From Chlorobium sp. (GTDB lineage Bacteria; Bacteroidota; Chlorobiia; Chlorobiales; Chlorobiaceae), in the NCBI GenBank assembly GCA_005843835.1, contig SZXZ01000011.1, forward strand, positions 1-64,000: DNA of 64,000 nt, in the 5' to 3' direction. A program made the translations under genes and the position numbers. Positions within the stretch are counted from its first letter, which is position 1. Each line of letters opens with the position of its first letter. Below, one piece after another: positions 9,571-18,909 of this stretch. Under the pieces are notes generated by a model that saw only the letters and a program-made list of their open reading frames with translations, had not been told where the DNA came from and searched no databases.

Positions 9571-9616
9571 TTAGCGTCATTCAAAATCAAGTCCACTCAA
9601 TAGTTTTATTATCAAC

Positions 9617-10771
9617 ATGAGAATTATTCTTTACTTGGGTAAAGGAGGGGTAGGAAAAACTACCGTGTCAGCTGCCACAGCAACTGCAATAGCCCGACGA
9701 GGGCAGCGGGTTTTGATCATGAGTACCGATGTTGCTCATAGTCTTGCAGATGCTTTGGGTGTTGAACTCTCTTCTACGCCTGTAGAAGTCGATAAAAATC
9801 TCTTTGCCATGGAGGTTAACGTTCTTTCCGAAATCAGGGAGAACTGGAGCGAGCTTTACTCCTATTTCTCTTCTATTTTAATGCATGACGGGGCTAATGA
9901 AGTTGTCGCGGAAGAACTTGCGATTATGCCCGGTATGGAAGAAATGATTAGTCTGCGTTATATATGGAAAGCTGCAAAATCGGGTAATTATGATGTTGTT
10001 GTTGTTGATGCTGCTCCAACGGGAGAAACCATGCGCTTGCTGGGAATGCCCGAATCATATGGATGGTATGCCGATAAAATAGGAGGCTGGCACTCAAAAG
10101 CGATTGGCTTTGCAGCTCCTCTTTTGAGCAAGTTTATGCCGAAAAAAAATATCTTCAAGCTTATGCCTGAGGTCAATTCGCACATGAAAGAGCTTCATGC
10201 CATGCTTCAGGATAAATCAATTACGACCTTCAGGGTTGTACTGAATCCTGAAAATATGGTTATCAAGGAAGCTTTGCGGGTTCAAACCTACCTCAACCTG
10301 TTCGGTTATAAACTTGATGCCGCAGTAGTTAACAAAATTCTTCCTCAGAGTTCTACCGATAACTATTTACAGAGCCTTATAGATCTTCAGACCAAATATC
10401 TAAGAGTTATAGATAACTGCTTTTATCCGGTGCCTATTTTCAAGGCTAAACAGTCGATTGCTGAAATTATAAATACAGATCGGCTCTATGAATTAAGTCA
10501 GCAGATTTTTGGCACTCAGGATCCTGCCGCAGTGCTTTACAGCGATGAAAAGACCCAGTTGCTCGAGAAAATCAATGGTAAATATGTGCTGAGTCTTTAT
10601 CTGCCTAACGTTGAAGTGACAAAACTTAATGTAAATATCAAGGGTGATGAGCTTCTTGTGGATATCAACAACTTCCGTAAAAGCATAATTCTTCCCAATG
10701 TTCTTGTCGGCAGAAAAACTGAAGGAGCTGACTTTATAGAAGGCAACCTTAATATTACTTTTGCCAACTAA
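9617..10771 (+). CDS. ArsA/Get3-type ATPase with C-terminal alpha-crystallin-like domain (Get3d-like), copy 2
   Basis: A 384-residue paralog of the ATPase at 5474. Walker [10 protein letters not shown] is at residues 8-16. Switch I reads [10 protein letters not shown] (36-45), with Val in place of the usual Pro. Switch II reads [16 protein letters not shown], with Ala in place of Thr. The C-terminal domain from about 318 ([31 protein letters not shown]) is the alpha-crystallin-like sandwich. It probably forms homo- or heterodimers with copy 1. It lies downstream of the PH-like gene on the same strand, suggesting one operon. A client-handling role for chlorosome proteins is inferred from context. 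Confidence 0.87.
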   Translation: MRIILYLGKGGVGKTTVSAATATAIARRGQRVLIMSTDVAHSLADALGVELSSTPVEVDKNLFAMEVNVLSEIRENWSELYSYFSSILMHDGANEVVAEELAIMPGMEEMISLRYIWKAAKSGNYDVVVVDAAPTGETMRLLGMPESYGWYADKIGGWHSKAIGFAAPLLSKFMPKKNIFKLMPEVNSHMKELHAMLQDKSITTFRVVLNPENMVIKEALRVQTYLNLFGYKLDAAVVNKILPQSSTDNYLQSLIDLQTKYLRVIDNCFYPVPIFKAKQSIAEIINTDRLYELSQQIFGTQDPAAVLYSDEKTQLLEKINGKYVLSLYLPNVEVTKLNVNIKGDELLVDINNFRKSIILPNVLVGRKTEGADFIEGNLNITFAN

Positions 10772-10818
10772 AAGAGCATGAATCAGTTTTACTGATTCGC
10801 CCCGATTATAATCCGATT

Positions 10819-10863
10819 AAAAAAGGGCAGATTACTGTAAAAGGTAATCAGTCCTTTTTTTTA
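10819..10863. terminator. Bidirectional terminator between arsA2 and folK
   Basis: A hairpin with arms GGGCAGATTAC and GGTAATCAGTCC (one internal mismatch block) is flanked by an A-run on the left and a T-run on the right, so it can work on both strands. Its right part overlaps the last codons of folK. Confidence 0.75.
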
Positions 10864-11365
10864 TGGTGATTTCTTCTTTTAGCTTTATAAGTACAGAACG
10901 GTCAATGCAGTTGTTGAGAAGTTGGAGCATAGTCTGCAGTATAGATGGGTGTAAAGGATTAGCAATATCAAGTAATGGGATAAGTACAAATTTTCTTTTA
11001 TGCATTTCACGATGCGGGATGGAAAGAGTTTCAGTCTGAAAACAAGTATCACCGTAAAGGAGAATGTCAAGATCAATAACCCGTGGACTCCAGCGTGGAT
11101 ATTTGTCAGGTCTTCCAAGATCCTGTTCGATGATCTTGCAATACTTGCGAAGTTCTTCTGGTGAAAGGGAGGTCTCAAGAAGGATGACGCCGTTATAAAA
11201 TCGGTTCTGTTCTGTTTCACCTACCGGTTCGGTCATATATATCGACGATACCTTGAGGACCGATGTATTGTCAAGCAGCCCGAGCTGGTCCACAGCATCC
11301 TGAATATGCCCGAGACGGCTCCCGATATTGGAACCTATCCCGATAAATACCTTGTACATGCTCAT
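10832..11365 (-). CDS. folK: 2-amino-4-hydroxy-6-hydroxymethyldihydropteridine diphosphokinase
   Basis: HPPK transfers pyrophosphate from ATP to hydroxymethyldihydropterin in folate synthesis. Evidence: FIGIGSNIGSRLGHIQDAV at the N-terminus and the family signature RWSPRVIDLDILLYGD. The open frame extends 42 codons further upstream into folB, but the family begins at MYKVFIGIGSN. I chose the Met at 11365 (MSMYKVF), four bases after the folB stop, giving 177 residues. The next Met two codons on is equally possible. Confidence 0.93.
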   Translation of the reverse strand: MSMYKVFIGIGSNIGSRLGHIQDAVDQLGLLDNTSVLKVSSIYMTEPVGETEQNRFYNGVILLETSLSPEELRKYCKIIEQDLGRPDKYPRWSPRVIDLDILLYGDTCFQTETLSIPHREMHKRKFVLIPLLDIANPLHPSILQTMLQLLNNCIDRSVLIKLKEEITIKKRTDYLLQ

Positions 11366-11369
11366 TATT

Positions 11370-11747
11370 TCATGAACGGTTGATAGAGTAATCTGCCTCT
11401 GCGAAGTCGCAGATACCATCAACCGGGGGGTTGCGTTTTCGAACCTTGATGCTGACCCGGTCAAGAACTGAAAAATCATGCAAAAGCTCATTGGCTATTT
11501 TATAAGCCACAGCTTCAATAAGAAAGTATTTCTTATGGGTTAAAGCTTCCCTGATCTTTCTGTATACAGCACCGTAGTCCACTGTTTTAGTAATGTCATC
11601 GTTTTCCGCCGCCTCGGTGAAGTCAAAGGAAAGTTCCGCATCAACTTCATATTTAGCCCCTACAGTGTGCTCTTCCTTAAGTACACCATGGTGCGCATAG
11701 AAAACAATATTAGTCAACCGTACGCAGGAATGGGAGTACTGTGTCAT
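11370..11747 (-). CDS. folB: Dihydroneopterin aldolase
   Basis: A 125-residue FolB, the enzyme that cleaves dihydroneopterin to hydroxymethyldihydropterin and glycolaldehyde, the step before FolK. Evidence: [22 protein letters not shown] near the N-terminus, [10 protein letters not shown] in the middle, and the terminal strand [11 protein letters not shown]. It is immediately upstream of folK in one operon. Confidence 0.93.
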   Translation of the reverse strand: MTQYSHSCVRLTNIVFYAHHGVLKEEHTVGAKYEVDAELSFDFTEAAENDDITKTVDYGAVYRKIREALTHKKYFLIEAVAYKIANELLHDFSVLDRVSIKVRKRNPPVDGICDFAEADYSINRS

Positions 11748-11930
11748 GAAATCTTAAAGTGATGAGTTCAAAAAAAACGGATAATCTTAATGAGAAAAGT
11801 CTCAAATTAAAAGCGACCTGTAACGTTTAAAGTGAAAAAAAAGTCGTGTCTTTCGAGGAAAGGGTTAAGCCTGAATATAACTGGTTAAAAGAGCAAAGTA
11901 ACCGGTCTTTTGCAGTCAGGTGGCTTCATT

Positions 11931-12278
11931 TCAGGACTGTACTCGAGGTTTGACTTCTTTGTTGTATTTGTTGCCGATAACCTCACATTCCGGAACACAA
12001 TACCATAACAGCATATCGGAGTTGCCATCATTCAAAATTTTAAAACTCCCCGATTCAACAACAACCTCAACCACATAATCAGCCCATTGTAAAAGGTCTC
12101 CTTCATAAATCTCATGACCATCTTTGTCGTAGAGTCCAGAAAACTGAAGCCATTCAGATACTTGTCTGAAATCAAGAAAATCGACATTCCTTGTATTCAC
12201 TGTTGAAAACTGCCAGCTTTTTTGATGGGATGTAATGTGCTGAAAGAGTGCTTTGAATTTTATCTTGTTTATATCCAT
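11931..12278 (-). CDS. YopX-like protein
   Basis: A 115-residue protein with the YopX-family pattern: FSGLYDKDGHEIYEGDLLQW in the middle and ECEVIGNKYNKE near the C-terminus. YopX proteins are small beta-rich proteins of unknown function, mostly carried by phages and prophages. Here it stands alone between folB and nadC with no other phage genes, so it may be a relic or a domesticated gene. Family assignment rests on the two motifs. Confidence 0.72.
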   Translation of the reverse strand: MDINKIKFKALFQHITSHQKSWQFSTVNTRNVDFLDFRQVSEWLQFSGLYDKDGHEIYEGDLLQWADYVVEVVVESGSFKILNDGNSDMLLWYCVPECEVIGNKYNKEVKPRVQS

Positions 12279-12567
12279 AACAGTAAATAAAAAACCTGGA
12301 AACAGGGCAGGGTTTCAAGGTTATTCCAGAAGCTGGTATCTGCCTATACCGCATAACTTTCAATATAGTAATTCCGTATCTCGTTATAAAATGAGGTATA
12401 AAATCATAAACTATCGGGGGCCATAATTGCTTTGATTCAAACGAAGGTTAACGCGCGTTTATTTATGAGTGCAGAGTCATGGAGGAAGAAGGTTTCTCAA
12501 AAAAAGTCTAAATTTCGCTACCTTCAAGGCGAACAACCATTTTATTAATGTATTAAGAACGGCAAAT

Positions 12568-13446
12568 ATGAAGAATTTGGCTCGTGATGATTTTTACGAG
12601 GGGTGCCGTGCAAGAGCAATTATGCTTGCTCTCGAGGAAGATCGCTATACTGGCGATATTACCACGCTCGCAACTATTGAGCCTTTACAGGAAGGCCTTG
12701 CTGTGATCAAAGCCAAGGAAAGTGGTATTGTCGGCGGCGTTGACGTTGCAGTTCAGGTATTCGCCGCTTGCGATCCCGATCTGTCGGTTATCCTTCATCG
12801 TAAAGATGGCGAAGCAGTCCAATGTGGTGACATGATTCTTGAAGTCAAGGGCAAACTCGCTCCGTTGCTTATCGGTGAGCGTACAACGCTTAATTTCATG
12901 CAGCGTATGTCTGGAATAGCTACCAGAACAAGGACTTATGTTGAAAAGGTAAGCCATACAAAAGCTAAAATTCTCGATACTCGGAAAACCGTTCCCGGTC
13001 TGCGATATTTTGACAAAGAGGCGGTCAGGATAGGCGGAGGGGTAAACCATCGTTTTGGTCTGTTCGATATGATTCTTATCAAGGATAACCATATCGATGC
13101 TGCAGGTGGAATTGCAAAAGCAATTCGCTTGTCACAAAAATACAGAGAAAAAAAACACATCGACGTGCAGATCGAAACAGAGGTCCGCTCCATGGATGAG
13201 TTAAGCAGAGCACTTGTTTGCGCCCCTGATATCATACTGCTCGATAACTTTACGCCCGATCTCATCAACGAAGCTGTTATTTATGTCAAATCAGCCTGCA
13301 GCAGTGTCATTCTCGAAGCTTCCGGAAATATTGGTATGCACAATGTGCGTGAAGTTGCCGAAACAGGTGTTGATTTTATTTCAATTGGTGAATTGACTCA
13401 TAGCGTCAAAGCTCTTGATCTATCGATGACAATTGTGCTCATTTGA
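12568..13446 (+). CDS. nadC: Nicotinate-nucleotide pyrophosphorylase (quinolinate phosphoribosyltransferase)
   Basis: NadC makes nicotinate mononucleotide from quinolinate and PRPP in de novo NAD synthesis. Evidence: EDRYTGDITT, GERTTLNFMQRMSGIAT, ILDTRKTVPGLR, GGGVNHRFGLFDMILIKDNH and the closing strand FISIGELTHSVKALDLSM. The frame is open from 12469, but homologous sequence begins at MKNLARDDFYEG, so the start is taken at 12568 (292 residues). It is followed by acpS after 10 bases. Confidence 0.94.
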   Translation: MKNLARDDFYEGCRARAIMLALEEDRYTGDITTLATIEPLQEGLAVIKAKESGIVGGVDVAVQVFAACDPDLSVILHRKDGEAVQCGDMILEVKGKLAPLLIGERTTLNFMQRMSGIATRTRTYVEKVSHTKAKILDTRKTVPGLRYFDKEAVRIGGGVNHRFGLFDMILIKDNHIDAAGGIAKAIRLSQKYREKKHIDVQIETEVRSMDELSRALVCAPDIILLDNFTPDLINEAVIYVKSACSSVILEASGNIGMHNVREVAETGVDFISIGELTHSVKALDLSMTIVLI

Positions 13447-13456
13447 AGAACTGCAT

Positions 13457-13819
13457 ATGGATATAGGAGTGGACATTGTCGACCTTGACCGGATCGAAAG
13501 AGTATACAAGCGGTTCGGAATTAAGTTTCTGCAGAAGTTTCTGACAGAAGAGGAAATTGCTGTTTGTCTCCGTAAATCACAGGTCATAGCAAGTGTCGCG
13601 GGTCGCTTTGCTGCAAAAGAAGCTGTTGTAAAGGCTCTTGGAACAGGATTTTCCGGTGGCATTCACTGGAAAAGCTTTGAAATATTCAATGACGACAGAG
13701 GCTGCCCATATGTGCGACATGGTGAAACCGGTTGTTTCCCTTCTGGATGCGCAATCAAATTATCCATCGCTCACGACCGCCACTCTGCAATAGCCACAGC
13801 TCTGATTGACAGAGTATGA
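13457..13819 (+). CDS. acpS: Holo-[acyl-carrier-protein] synthase
   Basis: AcpS transfers 4-phosphopantetheine from CoA to acyl carrier protein. Evidence: MDIGVDIVDLDRIE with the metal-binding Asp, the signature GRFAAKEAVVKALGTG, and SIAHDRHSAIATAL near the C-terminus. The frame is open 24 bases further upstream inside nadC, but the family begins at MDIGVDIV (120 residues). It is probably co-transcribed with nadC. Confidence 0.94.
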   Translation: MDIGVDIVDLDRIERVYKRFGIKFLQKFLTEEEIAVCLRKSQVIASVAGRFAAKEAVVKALGTGFSGGIHWKSFEIFNDDRGCPYVRHGETGCFPSGCAIKLSIAHDRHSAIATALIDRV

Positions 13820-13869
13820 ATGACATGGTAATAGAGTGAGTTTTGTTGTTTTTACGAACAAAAAAAAAC

Positions 13870-13901
13870 CAGGAGTCGTTTATCATACTCCTGCTTTTTT
13901 T
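13870..13901. terminator. Bidirectional terminator between acpS and tig
   Basis: Stem CAGGAGT (13870-13876) with ACTCCTG (13887-13893), preceded by an A-run and followed by a T-run. It serves the convergent acpS and trigger factor genes. Confidence 0.88.
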
Positions 13902-13926
13902 GTTTATACCTCTTTGATATGCCGGA

Positions 13927-15204
13927 TTAGTGAGCTGGAACCGGAGTATCTTCTTCGGTGATTGTTACCGTAGACTTGATGATGTCGTAGATTTTGTCTT
14001 TAAGGATGGTATCAGTGATGTAATCCCTGAATTCAGCGGACATATAAGTATTCAAGAGATCTTCAGAATCTGCAGCGCCGGTTTTAACTGCTTCTTTTTC
14101 TGCATAAGCCTTGATATCATCGTCCGATACAGAAAGTTCGCTAAGTTCTGCTATTTTTTGGCTGATAAGAAGCCACTGAGCGTGTCTTATCGCATTAGGT
14201 TTCATCGAAAGGCGGAACTGCTCTTCGTCAAACCCTTTGGGGAAGCGTCCACCCATTTGGCGTTTGGCATTTTCAATAAGCATTTTTGAAAATGATGCTA
14301 TCATCGATTCCGGGGCAGGTACTGGATTTTCCTCAATCAGTTTTGCCGAAATCGATTCAAGCAAATCCTCGTCAGATTTCATGAGAAAGTGCTGTTCTAT
14401 CTGGATACGAACATCTGCAGAAAAATCAGCAACTTTTTCGAAGCGCTGGCCTGTGAGTTCCTTAACCAGGTCATCAGTCAATTCAGGCAGTTCAAGTTGT
14501 TTGATCTCACTGATTGTAACACGGTATCGTGAAGGCTCTTCACTAGGATCTTTCCGATCGTTTTCAATTTCAACACTGTCACCCGATTTTTTGCCGATAA
14601 GGACTTTACGGAACGGATTTTCTTCAGGCAGATACTCGAGGTTGAAATGATGGTTTTCTGTTTTCTCATTCTCAAGCGGTTCGCCGGCTTCATTCAGTTT
14701 GTAGACATCTCCGATAACAGTGTCTTTTGATGTCGCTTCTCCATCAACCGAAACTAAGGTGCCATGACCTTTCAAAATAAGGTTTATTTCATTCTGGACA
14801 TCCTCATCGGTGACTGTATAGACGGCTTTGGTAAATGTATATCCACTGAAATCTTTAACATCAAATTCGGGATGAATTTCATAAGAAAGCTTAAGAGTAA
14901 GCTGATCAGGCGTGAAGGTGAAATTGATGATCTGTGCCCGACTTGCCGGTTTAATTTTTTCAGCTTCAGCAATTTCTTCAAAATATTTTGATGCCATTTT
15001 TTCAGCGATGGTAGCCTCAATAGATGGCCCGGCCAGTTTTTTAATCAAGCCGGCAGGGGCATGCCCTTTTCTGAAACCCTTGATCTGAATGCTTCTCTTG
15101 GCTTCTTCCAGTTCCTGGTTATATTCGGTACCGAACTCTTCTGCGGAAAGAATAATTTCAAGTTCCTGTTCGGTTTCGCTGACGTTCGTGATATTCTTTT
15201 GCAA
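13927..15204 (-). CDS. tig: Trigger factor (ribosome-bound chaperone / PPIase)
   Basis: A 425-residue trigger factor. The N-terminal ribosome-binding domain holds the signature [12 protein letters not shown] near residues 43-54. The FKBP-type PPIase domain (about 155-240) includes [10 protein letters not shown] and [13 protein letters not shown]. The C-terminal helical arms with [16 protein letters not shown] bind nascent chains. The protein ends in a short flexible tail [12 protein letters not shown]. It catches nascent polypeptides at the ribosome exit. Confidence 0.93.
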   Translation of the reverse strand: MQKNITNVSETEQELEIILSAEEFGTEYNQELEEAKRSIQIKGFRKGHAPAGLIKKLAGPSIEATIAEKMASKYFEEIAEAEKIKPASRAQIINFTFTPDQLTLKLSYEIHPEFDVKDFSGYTFTKAVYTVTDEDVQNEINLILKGHGTLVSVDGEATSKDTVIGDVYKLNEAGEPLENEKTENHHFNLEYLPEENPFRKVLIGKKSGDSVEIENDRKDPSEEPSRYRVTISEIKQLELPELTDDLVKELTGQRFEKVADFSADVRIQIEQHFLMKSDEDLLESISAKLIEENPVPAPESMIASFSKMLIENAKRQMGGRFPKGFDEEQFRLSMKPNAIRHAQWLLISQKIAELSELSVSDDDIKAYAEKEAVKTGAADSEDLLNTYMSAEFRDYITDTILKDKIYDIIKSTVTITEEDTPVPAH

Positions 15205-15302
15205 AGCTATCTCTGGTTAATTGGTAATTGTGAAAAATTAAAAGTTACGAAGATACGAATTATTCCTGTTTTAATAAAACGGAGCATCGCCTGACTTTCT
15301 CT

Positions 15303-16583
15303 TTACTTCTTTGGCTTATAAACCAGTGTTGAATAAGGCGCATCACGAAGCAGCAATGCAGCAGCTTCGGCAATATCATCTGCCGTGACCATCTCGACAC
15401 CTGCTATTTTTTCTTCAGGTTCAATATATCTGCCAAAATATGAAATGTCTGATGCCAACTGTGACATACGGCGTGTCATTTTTTCCATACCCATAATATG
15501 CGAGCCCAGCAGTTTTGTTTTTGCTGCCTGAAGTTCTTCAGGATCTGGATTTTTTAGTGAATCACTCTGGAGTATCTCTTTGATAAGTTCCAGTGTGACC
15601 TTTGTTTTATTGCTGTCAGTACCGGCATAGATGTTCATTGTTGTCAAATCGTCGAAAAAGCTGACCGATGAATAGACGTTGTAAGCCAAACCGCGCTTTT
15701 CACGAAGTTCAAGATTGAGCATCGAACTCATGCCGTTTCCGAGCATAGAGTTAAGTACCATCTGACTGTAAAAGTGTGCATCGTTTCTTGCTATTGCAGT
15801 GCCCAGAACGATCTGCGCCTGGCAGACTCTTTTTTTCAGGGTCAATGAAAAAGGGGTGTAATCTTCTGTCGTAAAAGGCTGGCGAACATACTTGTTGCGT
15901 TTAGGTTCTCGGAGTTTTCCAAGAAATTTTTCACTAAGTCGCATGATCTCATCATGATGTACTTTTCCGGTTGCCGTGAGTATCATTTTCTGCGGTACAT
16001 AGTGATCCCGCATAAAGTTTTTAAGATTTTTATCCGTGAAATTTGTGACGCTTTCCTCAGTACCTAGAATTGGTCTGCCAAGAGGGTGCCCTGGAAAAGA
16101 GCGAAGATCAAACTCTTCAAAAATAAGTTCTTCAGGAGTGTCGTTGACACTGCTAATTTCTTCAATAACAACCTCTTTTTCTTTTGTGATTTCTTCCGGG
16201 GGAAAAACCGGGTCACAAACAAGATCCGAGAGCAGGTCAAAAGATGGCTCCAGATGTTCGGCGAGGCAACGAAGATAGATGCAGGTTTGTTCTTTGGTAG
16301 TGAAGGCATCAAGGTAGCCTCCGTTCTTTTCAATATTTCTAGCAATATCAATGTACGAACGTCGACCGGTCCCTTTAAACAGAGCGTGTTCAATAAAATG
16401 TGCCAATCCCTGGCACTGGTCGGTGTCATCGCGCGATCCTGCATCAATCTGAATACCAAGAGTAATGCTTTGTACATAAGGCACTGCATCGGTGACAATG
16501 GTCAAACCGTTACTCAGTATATTTTGCTGAACCGATGCTTGATAAGTCGGTGTTGAGGGATGCAGAGTTTTATCTTTTGACAT
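15303..16583 (-). CDS. M16-family zinc protease (processing-protease-like)
   Basis: A 426-residue insulinase-fold protease. The inverted zinc motif HFIEH is at residues 62-66 in GLAHFIEHALFKGTG. The second half carries the inactive partner-like domain and the NLELREKRGLAYNVYSS substrate-binding segment. Single-chain, half-length members work as dimers; bacterial relatives degrade peptides or process proteins. It has no signal peptide, so is probably cytoplasmic. It lies upstream of tig on the same strand, 98 bases away. Confidence 0.9.
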   Translation of the reverse strand: MSKDKTLHPSTPTYQASVQQNILSNGLTIVTDAVPYVQSITLGIQIDAGSRDDTDQCQGLAHFIEHALFKGTGRRSYIDIARNIEKNGGYLDAFTTKEQTCIYLRCLAEHLEPSFDLLSDLVCDPVFPPEEITKEKEVVIEEISSVNDTPEELIFEEFDLRSFPGHPLGRPILGTEESVTNFTDKNLKNFMRDHYVPQKMILTATGKVHHDEIMRLSEKFLGKLREPKRNKYVRQPFTTEDYTPFSLTLKKRVCQAQIVLGTAIARNDAHFYSQMVLNSMLGNGMSSMLNLELREKRGLAYNVYSSVSFFDDLTTMNIYAGTDSNKTKVTLELIKEILQSDSLKNPDPEELQAAKTKLLGSHIMGMEKMTRRMSQLASDISYFGRYIEPEEKIAGVEMVTADDIAEAAALLLRDAPYSTLVYKPKK

Positions 16584-16830
16584 TACTGAATAATTTTCTA
16601 ATGCTTGTGACAGGAATTGAGTGCAATGTAGTTTTAATTCTTATTTTTATGAACAGCGAAGCTTTGACGTCATTTATACGTTATTGCCGAAAATTCGCTT
16701 ATTTTACACTAGATTGTGGCAGTAAAAGACTTTTATTCCGGTATACTAAAACCAAGGAACCTGCAAAAAGGTTTATTGCCGGATTATCAACCGAATAAAC
16801 GCAAAGAAGGCTGAAAATATTCAGCATGTA

Positions 16831-17820
16831 ATGCTAAAATCATTAATAGTAGTAACCGGTGCGACCGGATACATAGGATCTCAGCTCGTTTTTGCGCTGC
16901 TTTCAAAATATTCAGAAAAGTTCACGGTCAGAGTGATTGCTCGGAAGAGTTCAGACTGCTCCTTTCTTGAGGGTCTTCCTGTTGAAATCGTATATGCGGA
17001 CCTGCTGAATACTCTTGCGCTCACGGATGCGTTTAAAGGTGCTGATACCGTTTTTCATTGTGCCGGGTTTATTTCCTATACCCGAAATTTCCGTAATGCG
17101 CTTTATGATATCAATGTTCTCGGAACGAGAAACGTTGTCAATGCCTCTCTCTTCAACGGAGTCCGAAAGTTGGTAGTAACTAGCTCTATTGCAGCTATAG
17201 GCGCCACAGAGGACGGTGCACCTGCCAGCGAATCAACATCTTTTCAGGAATGGCAGCGCCGAAATGGCTACATGGAGGCGAAACATCTTGCTGAACTCGA
17301 AGCATTGCGCGGTGTGGCAGAAGGACTGGATGTCGTCATGGTGAATCCTGGAGTTGTTATTGGGACCGACCGCAGAAATCCAGCCTCGGTAAGTTCATCA
17401 AATGACGTTCTTCGATTGATCTATCAAGGAAAGTTGCCGCTCTATCCGTCAGGAAGTACTGGTTTTGTTGATGTACGCGATGTAGCTGATGCACATATTG
17501 CAGCATGGGAAACAGGACGCTCTGGCGAGCGTTATATCATCGTTGGTTATAACCTGCTGTTTCGTGACCTGTTTGACCGTATCGGCACTTTAGCCGGCAG
17601 CAGCATCAGGCATACATATATGGTGCCGCAAAGCATGGGGATCCTTGCTGGTTTTGGTGGTGAACTCTGGTCGATGCTGTCCAACAGACCCTCCGTTATC
17701 AGTTTTGAAAGCATACGTATTTCATCAAGAATGCTTGCATACAGCAATACCAGGTCATTGGAGGAATTGAGTTTGAGTTACCGGGAGCTGTCTGAAACGC
17801 TTAACACCATTATAATCTGA
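16831..17820 (+). CDS. Extended SDR, NAD-dependent epimerase/reductase family
   Basis: A 329-residue extended SDR with [12 protein letters not shown] at the N-terminus, the serine strand [10 protein letters not shown] and the active-site [12 protein letters not shown] (Tyr and Lys four apart). The pattern resembles dihydroflavonol-4-reductase-like and NAD(P)-sterol-type reductases. It precedes recA by 40 bases but is not functionally linked to it. Substrate unknown. A second, more distant extended SDR is at 1712. Confidence 0.82.
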   Translation: MLKSLIVVTGATGYIGSQLVFALLSKYSEKFTVRVIARKSSDCSFLEGLPVEIVYADLLNTLALTDAFKGADTVFHCAGFISYTRNFRNALYDINVLGTRNVVNASLFNGVRKLVVTSSIAAIGATEDGAPASESTSFQEWQRRNGYMEAKHLAELEALRGVAEGLDVVMVNPGVVIGTDRRNPASVSSSNDVLRLIYQGKLPLYPSGSTGFVDVRDVADAHIAAWETGRSGERYIIVGYNLLFRDLFDRIGTLAGSSIRHTYMVPQSMGILAGFGGELWSMLSNRPSVISFESIRISSRMLAYSNTRSLEELSLSYRELSETLNTIII

Positions 17821-17860
17821 AGGATCTGTTTTATTTATCCAATTTTATCACATTTGTTCT

Positions 17861-18907
17861 ATGGATACTAAAAAAAATGACACTAAGGTCGTTACTGTTG
17901 ATCCGGCAAAACTCAAACAACTCAACCTTGCCGTTGAAGCGCTCGAAAAACAGTTCGGCAAAGGAGCCATCATGCGTCTGGGTGACGATTCAGCAGTTAT
18001 GAAAGTTCTCTCCATTTCAACGGGATCGATGGCTCTTGATTTTGCACTTGGTGTAGGTGGGTTGCCACGAGGGCGTGTAACTGAAATTTACGGACCTGAA
18101 TCATCAGGAAAAACTACCCTTGCCCTGCATGTTATTGCAGAAGCTCAGAAAGAGGGTGGAATAGCGGCTATTGTGGATGCCGAACATGCCTTTGATCCTT
18201 CATACGCTCGAAAGCTCGGTGTTGATATCAATGCTCTGCTTATCAGTCAGCCTGAATCAGGTGAACAGGCGCTCTCAATTGTTGAAACTCTTGTCAGGAG
18301 CGGAGCCATTGATGTTGTGGTGGTCGATTCTGTAGCAGCGCTTGTGCCTCAAGCTGAGCTTGAAGGCGAAATGGGCGACAGTGTCATGGGTCTGCAGGCC
18401 AGGCTTATGAGCCAGGCTTTGCGCAAGCTTACAGGAGCTATTTCCAAATCAAGCTGTGTATGTATTTTCATCAACCAGCTTCGCGATAAAATCGGGGTTA
18501 TGTACGGCAGCCCAGAAACGACAACTGGTGGCAAAGCTTTGAAATTTTATTCATCCGTACGTCTTGATATCCGTAAAATAGCCCAGATCAAGGATGGTGA
18601 AGAAAGTACCGGGAACCGGACCAGGGTCAAAGTTGTTAAAAACAAGGTTGCTCCTCCATTTAAGACAGCAGAGTTTGATATCCTTTACGGAGAAGGTATT
18701 TCCGCTATTGGAGAACTGATCGATCTGGCAGTAGAGTTTGGTGTGGTAAAAAAAGCCGGGTCATGGTTCAGTTATGGCCAGGATAAACTTGGTCAGGGAC
18801 GAGAAACCGTCAAGAAGGCTCTTCGAGAAGATCCTTCTCTTTATGCAAAAATTCATGCGCAGGTTAAAGAATTAATGTCAAATCCTGCTGAGATCATTAA
18901 TGGATAG
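17861..18907 (+). CDS. recA: Recombinase RecA
   Basis: A 348-residue RecA: Walker [10 protein letters not shown] at residues 78-86, [11 protein letters not shown] (Walker B) and the L2 loop region [17 protein letters not shown]. It forms the strand-exchange filament in homologous recombination and the DNA damage response. I see no palindromic LexA-type operator in the 40 bases upstream, so control by a classical SOS box is not evident. dusB follows after only two bases. Confidence 0.98.
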   Translation: MDTKKNDTKVVTVDPAKLKQLNLAVEALEKQFGKGAIMRLGDDSAVMKVLSISTGSMALDFALGVGGLPRGRVTEIYGPESSGKTTLALHVIAEAQKEGGIAAIVDAEHAFDPSYARKLGVDINALLISQPESGEQALSIVETLVRSGAIDVVVVDSVAALVPQAELEGEMGDSVMGLQARLMSQALRKLTGAISKSSCVCIFINQLRDKIGVMYGSPETTTGGKALKFYSSVRLDIRKIAQIKDGEESTGNRTRVKVVKNKVAPPFKTAEFDILYGEGISAIGELIDLAVEFGVVKKAGSWFSYGQDKLGQGRETVKKALREDPSLYAKIHAQVKELMSNPAEIING

Positions 18908-18909
18908 GT

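Noticed and set aside
5474-10771. Arsenite-export role for the two ArsA-like ATPases
   Set aside because: They are single-ATPase-domain proteins with a crystallin-like extension, and no arsB, arsR or arsC lies near them.
17821-17860. SOS operator upstream of recA
   Set aside because: No palindrome of a known LexA type is visible in the short gap.
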